From: Nitriliruptoraceae bacterium
GTDB lineage: Bacteria; Actinomycetota; Nitriliruptoria; Nitriliruptorales; Nitriliruptoraceae
Direction of reading: 5' to 3'
NCBI GenBank assembly: GCA_007133465.1
Contig: SLMP01000118.1
Span: 1-46,259 of the forward strand
Length of the DNA stretch: 46,259 nucleotides
The notes under the pieces are model-generated. The model ran no database searches, was not told the origin of the DNA, and saw only the letters and a list, made by a program, of their open reading frames with translations. This document shows, one piece after another, positions 25,273 to 33,338 of the stretch (its first letter is position 1; each line of letters opens with the position of its first letter). Both the position numbers and the translations under genes were made by a program.

Positions 25273-26280
25273 ATGACCGCCACCCCCGTCGCCCTGTACC
25301 TGCAGGACAAGCACCCGATCCGCGACGCGATGACCTACGTGCAGTACGCGGAGGAGCGCGGCTTCCACGCCGTGTGGCAGGCCGAGAGCCGACTGGTACG
25401 CGAGGCCACCGTGCCGATGGCGGCCTTCGCCGCCGTGACCGACACGATCAAGGTCGGCAGTGGGGTCGTCAACAACTGGACCCGCAACCCCGCCCTGCTC
25501 GCGGCGACCTTCTCGACCCTCGACGACCTCGCGCCCGGCCGCATCCTGCTCGGCATCGGCGCCTGGTGGGACCCGCTGGCGAAGAAGGTCGGCATCGACC
25601 GGGTGAAGCCGCTGAACGCGATGCGCGAGACGGTCACGGCGGTCCGTGCGCTCCTCGCCGACGAGACCGTCACCTTCGACGGTGACTTCGTCCACCTCGA
25701 CGGGGTGGAGCTCGACTACGTGCACCAGGAGCGCCGGCCGAAGGAGGTCCCGATCTACGTCGGGGCGACCGGCATGAAGATGATGGAGCTCACCGGCGAG
25801 ATCGCCGACGGCGTGGTGCTCAACTACCTCGTCTCGCCGTCGTACAACGAGCGGGCGATGGAGCACCTCGCGATCGGCGCGGACCGCGCCGGGCGCAGCG
25901 TCGACGACGTCGACCGGCCCCAGCTGATCGTGTGCTCGCTGGCCAACGACCGCGAGGAGGCGCTCGACGCCGCCCGCCTGCTGATCACGCAGTACCTCGG
26001 GCAGCAGCCCCACATCATGAAGGCCTCCGGCGTCCCCCAGGAGCTGCTCGACGAGATCGGGTCGGTGCTGACCTGGCCCGCGACGGCCGAGCAGGTCGAG
26101 GCGGCGTCCAAGCTGGTGCCCGACGACATCGTGCAGATGCTGGCGGCCGCGGGCACAGCGGACGAGTGTCGCGAGAAGGTCGCGGAGTACGTCGCGAGCG
26201 GCTGCACCTGCCCGATCCTCTACCCGCTCGGTCCCGACGTGCGGGCGATGATCGACGCGTTCGCCCCGGCCGCGGGGTGA
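25273..26280 (+). CDS. Luciferase-like (LLM) flavin or F420-dependent oxidoreductase
   Basis: 335 residues of the bacterial luciferase-like fold: [18 protein letters not shown] near the start, [30 protein letters not shown] and [18 protein letters not shown], the usual positions of the flavin- or F420-binding strands of MER-like members. FMN versus F420 cannot be decided by eye; an actinobacterium could use either. It follows the importer and is separated from the hydantoinase by only five bases, so it belongs to the purine operon. In E. coli-like clusters a flavoprotein (YgfK) handles a redox step on the urate ring; this protein may fill an equivalent step by a different fold. That role is inference. 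GGAGCCGCCG precedes the ATG. Confidence 0.82.
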   Translation: MTATPVALYLQDKHPIRDAMTYVQYAEERGFHAVWQAESRLVREATVPMAAFAAVTDTIKVGSGVVNNWTRNPALLAATFSTLDDLAPGRILLGIGAWWDPLAKKVGIDRVKPLNAMRETVTAVRALLADETVTFDGDFVHLDGVELDYVHQERRPKEVPIYVGATGMKMMELTGEIADGVVLNYLVSPSYNERAMEHLAIGADRAGRSVDDVDRPQLIVCSLANDREEALDAARLLITQYLGQQPHIMKASGVPQELLDEIGSVLTWPATAEQVEAASKLVPDDIVQMLAAAGTADECREKVAEYVASGCTCPILYPLGPDVRAMIDAFAPAAG

Positions 26281-26285
26281 GCGCG

Positions 26286-27719
26286 ATGCGCACCCTGGTG
26301 CGCGGCGGCACGGTCGTCAGCGCGACCGGCCGCCGCCGCGCGGACGTCCTGATCGAGGGCGAGCGCATCGTGGCGCTGCTCGCCGGTGACGACCGGGGCA
26401 CGACCGAGCGAGCCGTCGGCGGTGACGGCGAGGTCGACCGGGTGATCGACGCCACCGGCCGGTACGTCCTGCCCGGCGGGGTCGACGTGCACACCCACCT
26501 CGAACTGCCGGTGTCCGGCACGGTGTCGGCCGACGACTACACGACCGGCACGCGCGCGGCGCTGCTCGGCGGGACGACGACGATCGTCGACTACGCCGGC
26601 CAGGATCGCGGCGGCGGGCTGCTCGAGGGGGTCGAGCGCTGGCGCGCACGCGCCGCCGGCCGGACCTGCGGCGACCACGCCTTCCACCTGATGGTCACCG
26701 ACGTGCGGCCGGACGTGCTGGAGGAGATGGCGGACGTCGTGGCCGCCGGCGTGACCAGCTTCAAGCTGTTCACCGCCTATCCGGACACGAACTACTCCGA
26801 CGACGGGCGCATCCTCGCCGCGATGCAGCGCTGTGCGGAGCTCGGCGCGACCGTGATGATGCACGCGGAGAACGGCATCGCGATCGACGTGCTGCGCGCG
26901 CAGGCGATCGCGCGGGGTGACACCGAGCCGATCCACCACCTGCTGACCCGCCCGGTGTCGTTCGAGGCGGAGGCCGTCCACCGGGCGGTCGTGCTCGCCG
27001 AGGTGGCGGGCTGCGAGCTCGTGATCGTCCACATCTCGTCCGCCGACGCGCTCGCGGAGGCCGTTGCCGGCCGCGACCGCGGGCTGCCGGTGTTCGCCGA
27101 GACCTGTCCGCAGTACCTGTGGCTGGCCATCGAGGACGTCCCCGACGGCATCGACGGCGCACGGTTGGTGTGCTCGCCGCCGCTGCGGTGGCGTCGCGAC
27201 GGGCACCAGGACGTGCTGTGGGACGGGATCGCGACCGGCCGCGTCGACGTGGTCGGCACCGACCACTGCCCGTTCACCTGGGAGGACAAGCTGCGCGGCC
27301 GGGGCGACTTCACCCGCATCCCGAACGGCGTCGGCGTGATCGAGCACCGCCTCGACCTGCTCCACCAGGGGGTCGTCGACGGACGACTGTCCCTCGAGCG
27401 CTTCGTCGAGGTGGCCTGCACGGCCCCGGCCCGCCTCGCTGGGCTCCACCCGCGCAAGGGCGAGATCGCCGTCGGTGCGGACGCGGACCTGGTGGTCTAC
27501 GACCCGGCCGCCACCCACCGGCTGTCGGCCCTCACCCACCACATGGCGGTCGACCACTCGGCCTTCGAGGGCCTGGAGGTCACCGGACGCACGGAGACCG
27601 TGCTGCTGCGCGGGCGGGTCGTCGTCGAGGACGGCGAGCACGTCGGCGCGCCGGGCGATGGCCGCGAGGTCCCGCGGGGGCCCAACACCCTGCCGATGGC
27701 CGAACCAGGAGGGGGCTGA
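26286..27719 (+). CDS. hyuA: Dihydropyrimidinase/hydantoinase-family amidohydrolase, HyuA-like
   Basis: 477 residues, normal for the family. It hydrolyses a cyclic amide (hydantoin-type ring) to an N-carbamoyl amino acid. Binuclear-metal motifs: VDVHTHLELP (His69, His71), the carboxylated lysine in GVTSFKLFTAYP (Lys160), HAENG, VHISSADAL and GTDHCPFTWEDK. The DHCPF region and NGVGVIEHR follow bacterial hydantoinases rather than dihydroorotase or allantoinase. In purine clusters the enzyme would open a urate-derived ring to a ureido compound, the kind of product carbamoyltransferases could use. Start ATG 26286 has GGGGTGA upstream; GTG 26277, overlapping the previous stop, is an alternative. 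It overlaps the next gene (TGATG). Confidence 0.88.
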   Translation: MRTLVRGGTVVSATGRRRADVLIEGERIVALLAGDDRGTTERAVGGDGEVDRVIDATGRYVLPGGVDVHTHLELPVSGTVSADDYTTGTRAALLGGTTTIVDYAGQDRGGGLLEGVERWRARAAGRTCGDHAFHLMVTDVRPDVLEEMADVVAAGVTSFKLFTAYPDTNYSDDGRILAAMQRCAELGATVMMHAENGIAIDVLRAQAIARGDTEPIHHLLTRPVSFEAEAVHRAVVLAEVAGCELVIVHISSADALAEAVAGRDRGLPVFAETCPQYLWLAIEDVPDGIDGARLVCSPPLRWRRDGHQDVLWDGIATGRVDVVGTDHCPFTWEDKLRGRGDFTRIPNGVGVIEHRLDLLHQGVVDGRLSLERFVEVACTAPARLAGLHPRKGEIAVGADADLVVYDPAATHRLSALTHHMAVDHSAFEGLEVTGRTETVLLRGRVVVEDGEHVGAPGDGREVPRGPNTLPMAEPGGG

Positions 27720-28807
27720 TGGTGGCTGCGACCATGGCACGGATCCGCGCCCTGCCGAAGGCGGAGCTGCACCTGCACCTCGAGGGCACGCTCGAGCCGG
27801 AGTTGCTGTTCGAGCTCGCCGGCCGCAACCGGGTGCCGCTGCGCTACGAGACGGTCGAGGCGGTCCGGACGGCCTACCGCTTCGCCGACCTGCAGTCGTT
27901 CCTCGACGTCTACTACGAAGCGGCGGCGACCCTCCGCACGGAGCGGGACTTCCACGACCTGACGGTCGCCTACCTCGACCGGGTCGCGGCGGACGGCGCC
28001 CGACGCGTCGAGGTGTTCTTCGACCCGCAGACCCACACGATCCGCGACGTCGCGATGGGCACGGTGATCGAGGGCATCGTCAGCGGCCTGGAGGAGGGCG
28101 AGCGTCGCCACGGCATCACGAGCGGGCTGATCCTGTGTTTCCTGCGCCACCTGCCGGCCGGTGACGCGATGGTCACCTTCGAGGCAGCGCGGCCGTTCCG
28201 CGAGCACCTGCTCGGTGTCGGGCTCGATTCCGGGGAGGTCGGCAACCCACCGTCGCGCTTCACCGCGGTCTTCGAGCGTGCCCGGGCCGATGGGCTGCAC
28301 GTGGTGGCCCACGCGGGCGAGGAGGGGCCCCCCGCCTACGTCCACGAGGCGCTGGACCTGCTCGGCGCGGAGCGGATCGACCACGGTGTGCGCAGCCTCG
28401 AGGACCCGGACCTGGTCGACCGGCTGGTCCGCGACCAGGTGCCCCTGACCGTCTGCCCGCTGTCGAACCTCGCCTTGCGGGTGGTCGACCGGCTGGAGAA
28501 CCACCCGCTGCCGGCGTTGCTCGCGGCCGGGATCCCCGTCTCGATCAACTCCGACGACCCCGCGTACTTCGGTGGCTACCTCGGGGACAACTACCTCGCC
28601 GCCCACGAGGCGCTCGGCCTGAGCTTCACGGAGCTGGCCGCCATCGCCCGGGCGTCGCTGGCGGCGTGCTTCGTCGACGACGACGAACGCGCCCGGTTGC
28701 TGGCCGGGTTCGACGACCACCTCGCCGCGGAGGACCTCGCCGCCGAGGACCTCGCCGCCGAGCCCGACCTCGCCGCCGAGCCCGACCCGGAGGGGGACCC
28801 GACATGA
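27719..28807 (+). CDS. Adenine deaminase, adenosine-deaminase superfamily (Aah1 type)
   Basis: 362 residues. Zn-enzyme motifs: KAELHLHLEGTLEPELL with the HxH pair, VVAHAGEEGPP with the third His and catalytic Glu, IDHGVRSLEDPDLV, and the Asp pair in SINSDDPAYFGG. The segment GVGLDSGEVGNPPSRF is typical of adenine aminohydrolases, where adenosine deaminases differ, so adenine to hypoxanthine is preferred. That feeds xanthine dehydrogenase. The last 30 or so residues are a tandem AAEDL/AAEPDL tail encoded by a DNA repeat and probably dispensable. The start overlaps the hydantoinase stop (TGATG), and its stop overlaps the next start (ATGA). Confidence 0.85.
   Translation: MVAATMARIRALPKAELHLHLEGTLEPELLFELAGRNRVPLRYETVEAVRTAYRFADLQSFLDVYYEAAATLRTERDFHDLTVAYLDRVAADGARRVEVFFDPQTHTIRDVAMGTVIEGIVSGLEEGERRHGITSGLILCFLRHLPAGDAMVTFEAARPFREHLLGVGLDSGEVGNPPSRFTAVFERARADGLHVVAHAGEEGPPAYVHEALDLLGAERIDHGVRSLEDPDLVDRLVRDQVPLTVCPLSNLALRVVDRLENHPLPALLAAGIPVSINSDDPAYFGGYLGDNYLAAHEALGLSFTELAAIARASLAACFVDDDERARLLAGFDDHLAAEDLAAEDLAAEPDLAAEPDPEGDPT
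28721..28786 (+). repeat. In-gene tandem repeat at the 3' end of the adenine deaminase gene
   Basis: Two 15-bp units (CTCGCCGCSGAGGAC) at 28721-28750 are followed by two identical 18-bp units (CTCGCCGCCGAGCCCGAC) at 28751-28786. All are in frame, giving an acidic LAAED/LAAEPD tail whose length could vary between strains. Confidence 0.75.
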
Positions 28808-29826
28808 CCGCGACGACGCCTGGCCTGGTCTGCGGCCACCACCACCTCTACTCGGCCCTGGCGCGGGGCATGCCGCCGCCGCCGCGCACCCCGACGGACT
28901 TCGGTGCGATCCTCGAGCTGATCTGGTGGCGGCTCGACACCGCCCTCGACCTGGAGATGCTGCGCTGGTCGGCGATGCTCGGCGCGCTCGAGGCGCTCGA
29001 GCAGGGCACCACCGCGATCGTCGACCACCACGAGTCACCCAACGCGATCGAGGGCAGCCTGTCGGTGATCGCCGGGGCCTGCGCGGAGGTCGGCGTGCGG
29101 GTCGTCTGCGCCTACGGCGTGACCGACCGACACGGTGCGGACGGGGCGCAGCGCGGCCTCGAGGAGAACCGCCGGTTCCTGGCCGAGGGGGGCCGCGGCC
29201 TGGTCGGCGTCCACGCCGCCTTCACCTGCTCGGACGCGACGCTCGAGGCCGCGGCCGGGCTCGCCACCGACCTCGGGGTCGGCGTGCACGTCCACGTCTG
29301 CGAAGGCACGCAGGACCATGCGGCGCCCGAGCGGTTGCGCCCGCTGGCGCGCGAGGACTGGCTGCTCGCCCACGCCGTCCACCTGCCCGAGGACCCCGGT
29401 CTGCCCGGCACGATCGCCCACAACCCGCGCTCGAACCTCAACAACGGGGTCGGGTACGCCCGGCCCACGCGGTTCGGCAGCCGGGTCGTGCTCGGTTCCG
29501 ACGGCATCGGGGCGGCGATGCTCGAGGAGTTCCAGCTCGCGTACGTCTGTCACCGCGCCGACGACGTCACGGCCAGCCCGGAGACCGCCTGGGGGTGGCT
29601 CGCGGCGGGCGCGGAGCTGGTCCCGGAGGTCGCCTCCGACGAGGTCACCTGGAGCTACGCCCGGATGGACGCCTGGCACGTCGCGTTCACGCCGGGGATC
29701 CGCCCGGTGCGGGTGGTGGTCGACGGCGAGGTGGTCCTCGAGCACGGCCGTCCGACACGGGTCGACGCGGACGAGGTGCGCGCGAAGGCCGCGGAGCAGG
29801 CGGCCCGTCTCCACGCGCGGCTGTGA
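28804..29826 (+). CDS. ssnA: SsnA-like amidohydrolase, N-terminally short
   Basis: 340 residues against about 440 in E. coli SsnA. Shared features: VCGHHHLYSALARG with the HxH metal pair (His12, His14), IWWRLDTALDLEML, AIVDHHESPNAIEGSLSVI, HNPRSNLNNGVGYA and the metal Asp in LGSDGIGAAMLEEFQ. SsnA is a putative aminohydrolase found with YgeW, HyuA and molybdenum hydroxylases; its exact reaction is not settled. This copy starts directly at the metal-binding strand and lacks the roughly 55 N-terminal residues that form half of the small beta-sandwich domain, although residues near 300 (VRVVVDGEVVLEHGR) keep the C-terminal half. The start is fixed by the ATGA overlap with adenine deaminase. It is the last gene of the purine operon. 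Confidence 0.78.
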   Translation: MTATTPGLVCGHHHLYSALARGMPPPPRTPTDFGAILELIWWRLDTALDLEMLRWSAMLGALEALEQGTTAIVDHHESPNAIEGSLSVIAGACAEVGVRVVCAYGVTDRHGADGAQRGLEENRRFLAEGGRGLVGVHAAFTCSDATLEAAAGLATDLGVGVHVHVCEGTQDHAAPERLRPLAREDWLLAHAVHLPEDPGLPGTIAHNPRSNLNNGVGYARPTRFGSRVVLGSDGIGAAMLEEFQLAYVCHRADDVTASPETAWGWLAAGAELVPEVASDEVTWSYARMDAWHVAFTPGIRPVRVVVDGEVVLEHGRPTRVDADEVRAKAAEQAARLHARL

Positions 29827-29842
29827 GCGTCGGGGGCGGTGC

Positions 29843-29871
29843 GCGGCCGGGGCGGTGAGCGGCCGGGGCGG
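29843..29871. repeat. Short direct repeat in the 221-base gap
   Basis: GCGGCCGGGGCGG occurs at 29843-29855 and 29859-29871, just after the ssnA-like stop. The rest of the gap (29827-30047) contains only the transhydrogenase promoter candidate. Confidence 0.5.
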
Positions 29872-29949
29872 AAGGCGGACGACCTGGCGCGCGGAGGCCG
29901 GCCCGATCGGACGAGGACGGTCGGCCCTACGCGCGACGGGTCGACCTCC

Positions 29950-29955
29950 TAGGGT
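29950..29955 (+). promoter_or_regulatory. Candidate -10 box for the transhydrogenase operon
   Basis: TAGGGT in CTCCTAGGGTCGC, about 92 bases upstream of the pntAA GTG. It matches the CTAnnnT pattern seen elsewhere in the window. No clear -35. Confidence 0.35.
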
Positions 29956-30047
29956 CGCACCTGGAGCGACCCCGCCGGCACGCGCCCGTCCGCGCCCGCC
30001 GCGGGTTCGCGCCGCGCCACTTCGCACCCGACGTCGGAAGGCATCCC

Positions 30048-31184
30048 GTGGCCGAACTGCTGGTCGCTCGCGAGACCGCGCCAGGGGAGCACCGCGTGGC
30101 CGCCACCCCGGAGACGGTCGGCAAGCTCACGGGACTCGGGCTCGAGGTGCTGGTGCAACGCGGCGCCGGGCTCGGCGCCCGCCACGACGACGCCGTCTAC
30201 GAGGCGGCCGGGGCCCGGCTCGTCGACCCGGGCGCACCGGTGACGGCCGCGCTGGTCGCGCGGGTCTCGCCGCCGACGCCGGAGGAGGTCGCGGCCCTGC
30301 CGGCGGGCACGGTCCTGCTGTCCTTCGTCGCGCCCCACCGCAACCTCGGCACCGTCCGGGCGCTCGCCGCTGGCGAGGTCACCACGCTCGCGATGGAACT
30401 GGTGCCCCGCATCTCCCGGGCGCAGGCGATCGACGCCCTGTCCAGCCAGGCGAACCTCGTCGGCTACCGCGCGGTGATCGTGGCCAGCTACCACCTCGAC
30501 AAGTACTTCCCGCTGTTCATGACCGCCGCCGGGACGATCCGCCCCGCCACGGTCGTGGTCCTCGGGGCCGGCGTGGCCGGGTTGCAGGCCCTCGCCACCG
30601 CCCGGCGGCTCGGCGCGGTGGTGAAGGTCTCCGACGTGCGTGCGGCCGCGAAGGAGGAGGTCGCCTCGCTCGGCGCCACCTTCCTCGACGTCCCCGAGGC
30701 CGGCGACCTGACCGGCGAAGGCGGCTACGCGAAGGAGGTCGGCGAGGACTTCCTCACGCGCCAGCGGGCCATGCTGACCGAGGCGGTCGGCGCCGCCCAC
30801 GCGGTCATCACCACGGCCCAGATCCCGGGGCGGCCCGCCCCGATCCTGCTCACCCGGGAGATGGTCGAGGCCATGCCGGCGGGTGCGGTGGTCGTCGACG
30901 TGGCCGCGGCGGACGGCGGCAACTGCGAGCTGACCGACGTCGCCGGACCGGTCGAGCACCACGGGGTGCTGGTCCTGCCCGGCCACGATCTGGCGTCGCA
31001 GATGCCCGCGGAGGCCAGCGCCCTGTACGCCCGCAACATCCTCGCGTTCTGCGGGTTGCTGGTGACCGAGGGGGAGGTGACCCTCGACCTGGACGACGAG
31101 GTCGTCGCCGGGTCGCTCCTGACCCACGCGGGGGAGGTCGTGCACGACCGGACCGCGGAGCTGCTCGCCGGAGGAGACGCCTGA
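30048..31184 (+). CDS. pntAA: NAD(P) transhydrogenase subunit alpha, NAD-binding domain (split form)
   Basis: 378 residues forming domain I, the soluble NAD(H)-binding part of the proton-translocating transhydrogenase, related to alanine dehydrogenase. Seen: ETAPGEHRVAATPETV at the N-terminus, SSQANLVGYRAVIVA, the Rossmann loop VVVLGAGVAGLQALATA, SDVRAAAKEEVASLGA and VDVAAADGGNCELT. With the next two genes it makes the three-chain form in which the membrane part of alpha is separate. The GTG start at 30048 has CGGAAGG nine bases upstream. It supplies NADPH at the cost of proton motive force, or the reverse. It overlaps the next gene by TGATG. Confidence 0.95.
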   Translation: MAELLVARETAPGEHRVAATPETVGKLTGLGLEVLVQRGAGLGARHDDAVYEAAGARLVDPGAPVTAALVARVSPPTPEEVAALPAGTVLLSFVAPHRNLGTVRALAAGEVTTLAMELVPRISRAQAIDALSSQANLVGYRAVIVASYHLDKYFPLFMTAAGTIRPATVVVLGAGVAGLQALATARRLGAVVKVSDVRAAAKEEVASLGATFLDVPEAGDLTGEGGYAKEVGEDFLTRQRAMLTEAVGAAHAVITTAQIPGRPAPILLTREMVEAMPAGAVVVDVAAADGGNCELTDVAGPVEHHGVLVLPGHDLASQMPAEASALYARNILAFCGLLVTEGEVTLDLDDEVVAGSLLTHAGEVVHDRTAELLAGGDA

Positions 31185-31465
31185 TGGGCCCGCTGTTGCT
31201 CAACGTCTACGTGTTCGTGCTCGCCGCGTTCCTCGGCTTCGAGCTGATCAACAAGGTGCCGCCGACGCTGCACACGCCGCTGATGTCGGGGGCGAACGCG
31301 ATGTCGGGCATCACCGTCATCGGCGCGTTGACGCTCGTGACGGTGGCGTCGGTGTCGACCAGCGTCGTGCTCGGGGTCGCGGCGCTGGTGCTCGCCACCG
31401 TCAACGTCGTCGGCGGGTTCCTCGTGACCGACCGCATGCTGTCCACCTTCGGAGGTCGCCGGTGA
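31184..31465 (+). CDS. pntAB: NAD(P) transhydrogenase subunit alpha, membrane part
   Basis: 93 residues, almost all membrane-spanning, with three predicted spans. Conserved FLGFELINKVPPTLHTPLMS and GANAMSGITVIGAL identify the alpha-2 subunit, which contributes the first helices of the proton channel. Start overlaps the pntAA stop (TGATG); its stop overlaps the pntB start (GTGA). GGAGGAGACGCC upstream is a strong ribosome-binding site. Confidence 0.95.
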   Translation: MGPLLLNVYVFVLAAFLGFELINKVPPTLHTPLMSGANAMSGITVIGALTLVTVASVSTSVVLGVAALVLATVNVVGGFLVTDRMLSTFGGRR

Positions 31466-32877
31466 GCGCGTCGGACCTGACCAACCTGCTCGCCCTCGGC
31501 TCGATCGCGCTGTTCGTCATCGGCCTCAAGCGCCTGTCACGGGTCCGAACGGCCCGCAGCGGCAACGCGCTGATGGCCAGCGGCATGCTGCTCGCCGTGG
31601 CGATCACGCTGCTCGAGATCGGGCTCGTCGACTACCGCTGGATCGTCGGCGGGCTCCTCGTCGGGGGCGCGATCGGCTACGCGATCGTCGCCCGGGCGCA
31701 AGCCACCCAGATGCCGGAGATCGTCGCGCGGTTCAACGGTTTCGGCGGGGCGGGGTCGGCCCTCGTGGCGCTGTCGCTGTTCTGGGCCGAGGTGGTGGAG
31801 ACCGCCGGCGACGGGACGGCGGTCGAGACCCTCGGCGGGACGTCGGCCACCACGCTCGTGCTGTCGGTCCTGATCGGCTCGGTGACGCTCTCGGGCAGCA
31901 TCCTCGCGGAGCTGAAGCTGCGCGGCACCCTCGGCGGCTCACCCGACGTGCCGGTCCGTGGGGCCGTCATGGGGCTGCTGGCGGTCGGCGGGTTGGCGGC
32001 CGGCTTCGTCGCCGTCTTCGGGATCGAGGACCCCGCCGTGGCCTCGCTGCTCGTCGTCGGCCTGATCGTGGCGAGCCTGCTGGCCGGCGTGGTGCTGGTG
32101 CTGCCGATCGGTGGCGCCGACATGCCGGTCGTCATCAGCCTGCTGAACTCGCTGTCGGGGCTGGCCGCGGCCGCGACCGGGTTCGCGCTCGACAACCAGC
32201 TGCTGATCATCGCCGGCACGATCGTCGGCGCCGCCGGCCTCATCCTCACGCAGATCATGTGCGTGGCCATGAACCGGTCGCTGCTCAACGTGCTGATCGG
32301 CGGGTTCACCGGCGGGTCGACCGAGCACGGCGAGTACGAGCACGTCGTGTCCGCCGACGCGGAGTCGGCCGCGATGGTCCTGGAGGCCTCCCAGTCGGTG
32401 ATCATCGTGCCCGGCTACGGCCTCGCCGCCGCGCGGGCGCAGAACGCCGCCTACGAGCTGGCCCAGGCGTTGCTGAACCGGGACGTGCAGGTCCGCTTCG
32501 CGATCCACCCGGTCGCCGGACGGATGCCCGGGCACATGAACGTCGTGCTGGCCGAGGCCGAGGTCCCCTACGAGCTGTTGTTCGAGATGAGCGAGATCAA
32601 CCAGGACTTCGCGTCGACCGACGTGGCGATCGTGGTGGGAGCCAACGACGTCGTGAACCCGGCGGCCCACGACGACCCGGCCAGCCCGATCGCGGGGATG
32701 CCGATCCTCGACGTCGAGCAGGCACGGCGGGTGTTCGTGATCAAGCGGAGCCTGTCGCCCGGGTACGCCGGCATCAAGAACGAACTGTTCGAACGCGACC
32801 ACACGGTCATGCTCTTCGGGGATGCGAAGCAGGTGCTCGACGACCTCGCTGCGGAGCTGACGCTGGCTCGCCGCTAG
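31462..32877 (+). CDS. pntB: NAD(P) transhydrogenase subunit beta
   Basis: 471 residues, usual length. The N-terminal half is membrane domain II with about eight to nine spans; QMPEIVARFNGFGGAGSALVAL is a family hallmark. The C-terminal half is the NADP(H)-binding domain III: VIIVPGYGLAAARAQ, FAIHPVAGRMPGHMNVVLAE, IVVGANDVVNPAA and VIKRSLSPGYAGIKNELF. GTG start overlaps the pntAB stop, after GGAGGTCGCC. It completes the three-gene operon. Confidence 0.97.
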   Translation: MSASDLTNLLALGSIALFVIGLKRLSRVRTARSGNALMASGMLLAVAITLLEIGLVDYRWIVGGLLVGGAIGYAIVARAQATQMPEIVARFNGFGGAGSALVALSLFWAEVVETAGDGTAVETLGGTSATTLVLSVLIGSVTLSGSILAELKLRGTLGGSPDVPVRGAVMGLLAVGGLAAGFVAVFGIEDPAVASLLVVGLIVASLLAGVVLVLPIGGADMPVVISLLNSLSGLAAAATGFALDNQLLIIAGTIVGAAGLILTQIMCVAMNRSLLNVLIGGFTGGSTEHGEYEHVVSADAESAAMVLEASQSVIIVPGYGLAAARAQNAAYELAQALLNRDVQVRFAIHPVAGRMPGHMNVVLAEAEVPYELLFEMSEINQDFASTDVAIVVGANDVVNPAAHDDPASPIAGMPILDVEQARRVFVIKRSLSPGYAGIKNELFERDHTVMLFGDAKQVLDDLAAELTLARR

Positions 32878-32880
32878 CCT
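32875..32880 (+). promoter_or_regulatory. Candidate -10 box for the PASTA lipoprotein gene
   Basis: TAGCCT overlaps the pntB stop codon (TAG at 32875-32877). A start near 32888 leaves about 50 bases before the GTG at 32939. Confidence 0.35.
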
Positions 32881-32938
32881 GCGCGCGTCCGGTCCCCGCG
32901 CACGCATCGCGGCGCCCCGAAGAGAGCAGGATGACACC

Positions 32939-33322
32939 GTGACGACCAGCCCGATCGCAACGGTGGCGGCGCTGCTGAGCGCGGCCGTGCTCGCCGCCGG
33001 CTGTGCCAGCGGCGACGTCGACGGCTTCCCCGACGACGGCGCCACGACGCAGGCCACGGAGGCCGGCGACGGCACCACGACGGAGGCCGACGATGGCGGC
33101 GAGGAGGCCGAGGCGCCCGGCACCATGCCCGACCTGATCGGTCAGGACGCCGAGGAGGCGGTCGCCCAGCTCGAGGCGCAGGGATTCCAGGTGTCGACCG
33201 GCATCGTGCGGACGACGGAGATGGAGCCGGGCCTCGTCTACCGCAGCGAGCCCGCGCCCGGCCGGCAGGTGCGGGAGGGGCAGCGGGTCACGCTGCGGAT
33301 CGCGGAGGAACCACGCGAGTGA
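32939..33322 (+). CDS. Small lipoprotein with a single PASTA domain
   Basis: 127 residues. An N-terminal hydrophobic stretch ends in the lipobox VLAAGC, then comes an acidic Thr/Glu/Asp/Gly linker (about residues 23-60) and one PASTA domain, TMPDLIGQDAEEAVAQLEAQ through RSEPAPGRQVREGQRVTLRI. PASTA domains bind peptidoglycan fragments or beta-lactam-like ligands and normally occur in penicillin-binding proteins and PknB kinases; a free-standing lipoprotein form is less common. Likely outside the membrane, tethered by lipid. The start is GTG 32939 with AGCAGGATG upstream; the ATG at 32931 is out of frame. No partner gene is adjacent. Confidence 0.8.
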   Translation: MTTSPIATVAALLSAAVLAAGCASGDVDGFPDDGATTQATEAGDGTTTEADDGGEEAEAPGTMPDLIGQDAEEAVAQLEAQGFQVSTGIVRTTEMEPGLVYRSEPAPGRQVREGQRVTLRIAEEPRE

Positions 33323-33338
33323 CCCCCCGGTCGGTCAC
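33319..33338. terminator. Inverted repeat spanning two convergent stop codons
   Basis: GTGACC (33319-33324) and GGTCAC (33333-33338) pair around an 8-base loop. The TGA stops of the PASTA gene (plus, 33320-33322) and the sirtuin gene (minus, 33337-33335) both lie inside the arms. It may act as a compact bidirectional terminator; there is no T-tract. Confidence 0.4.
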
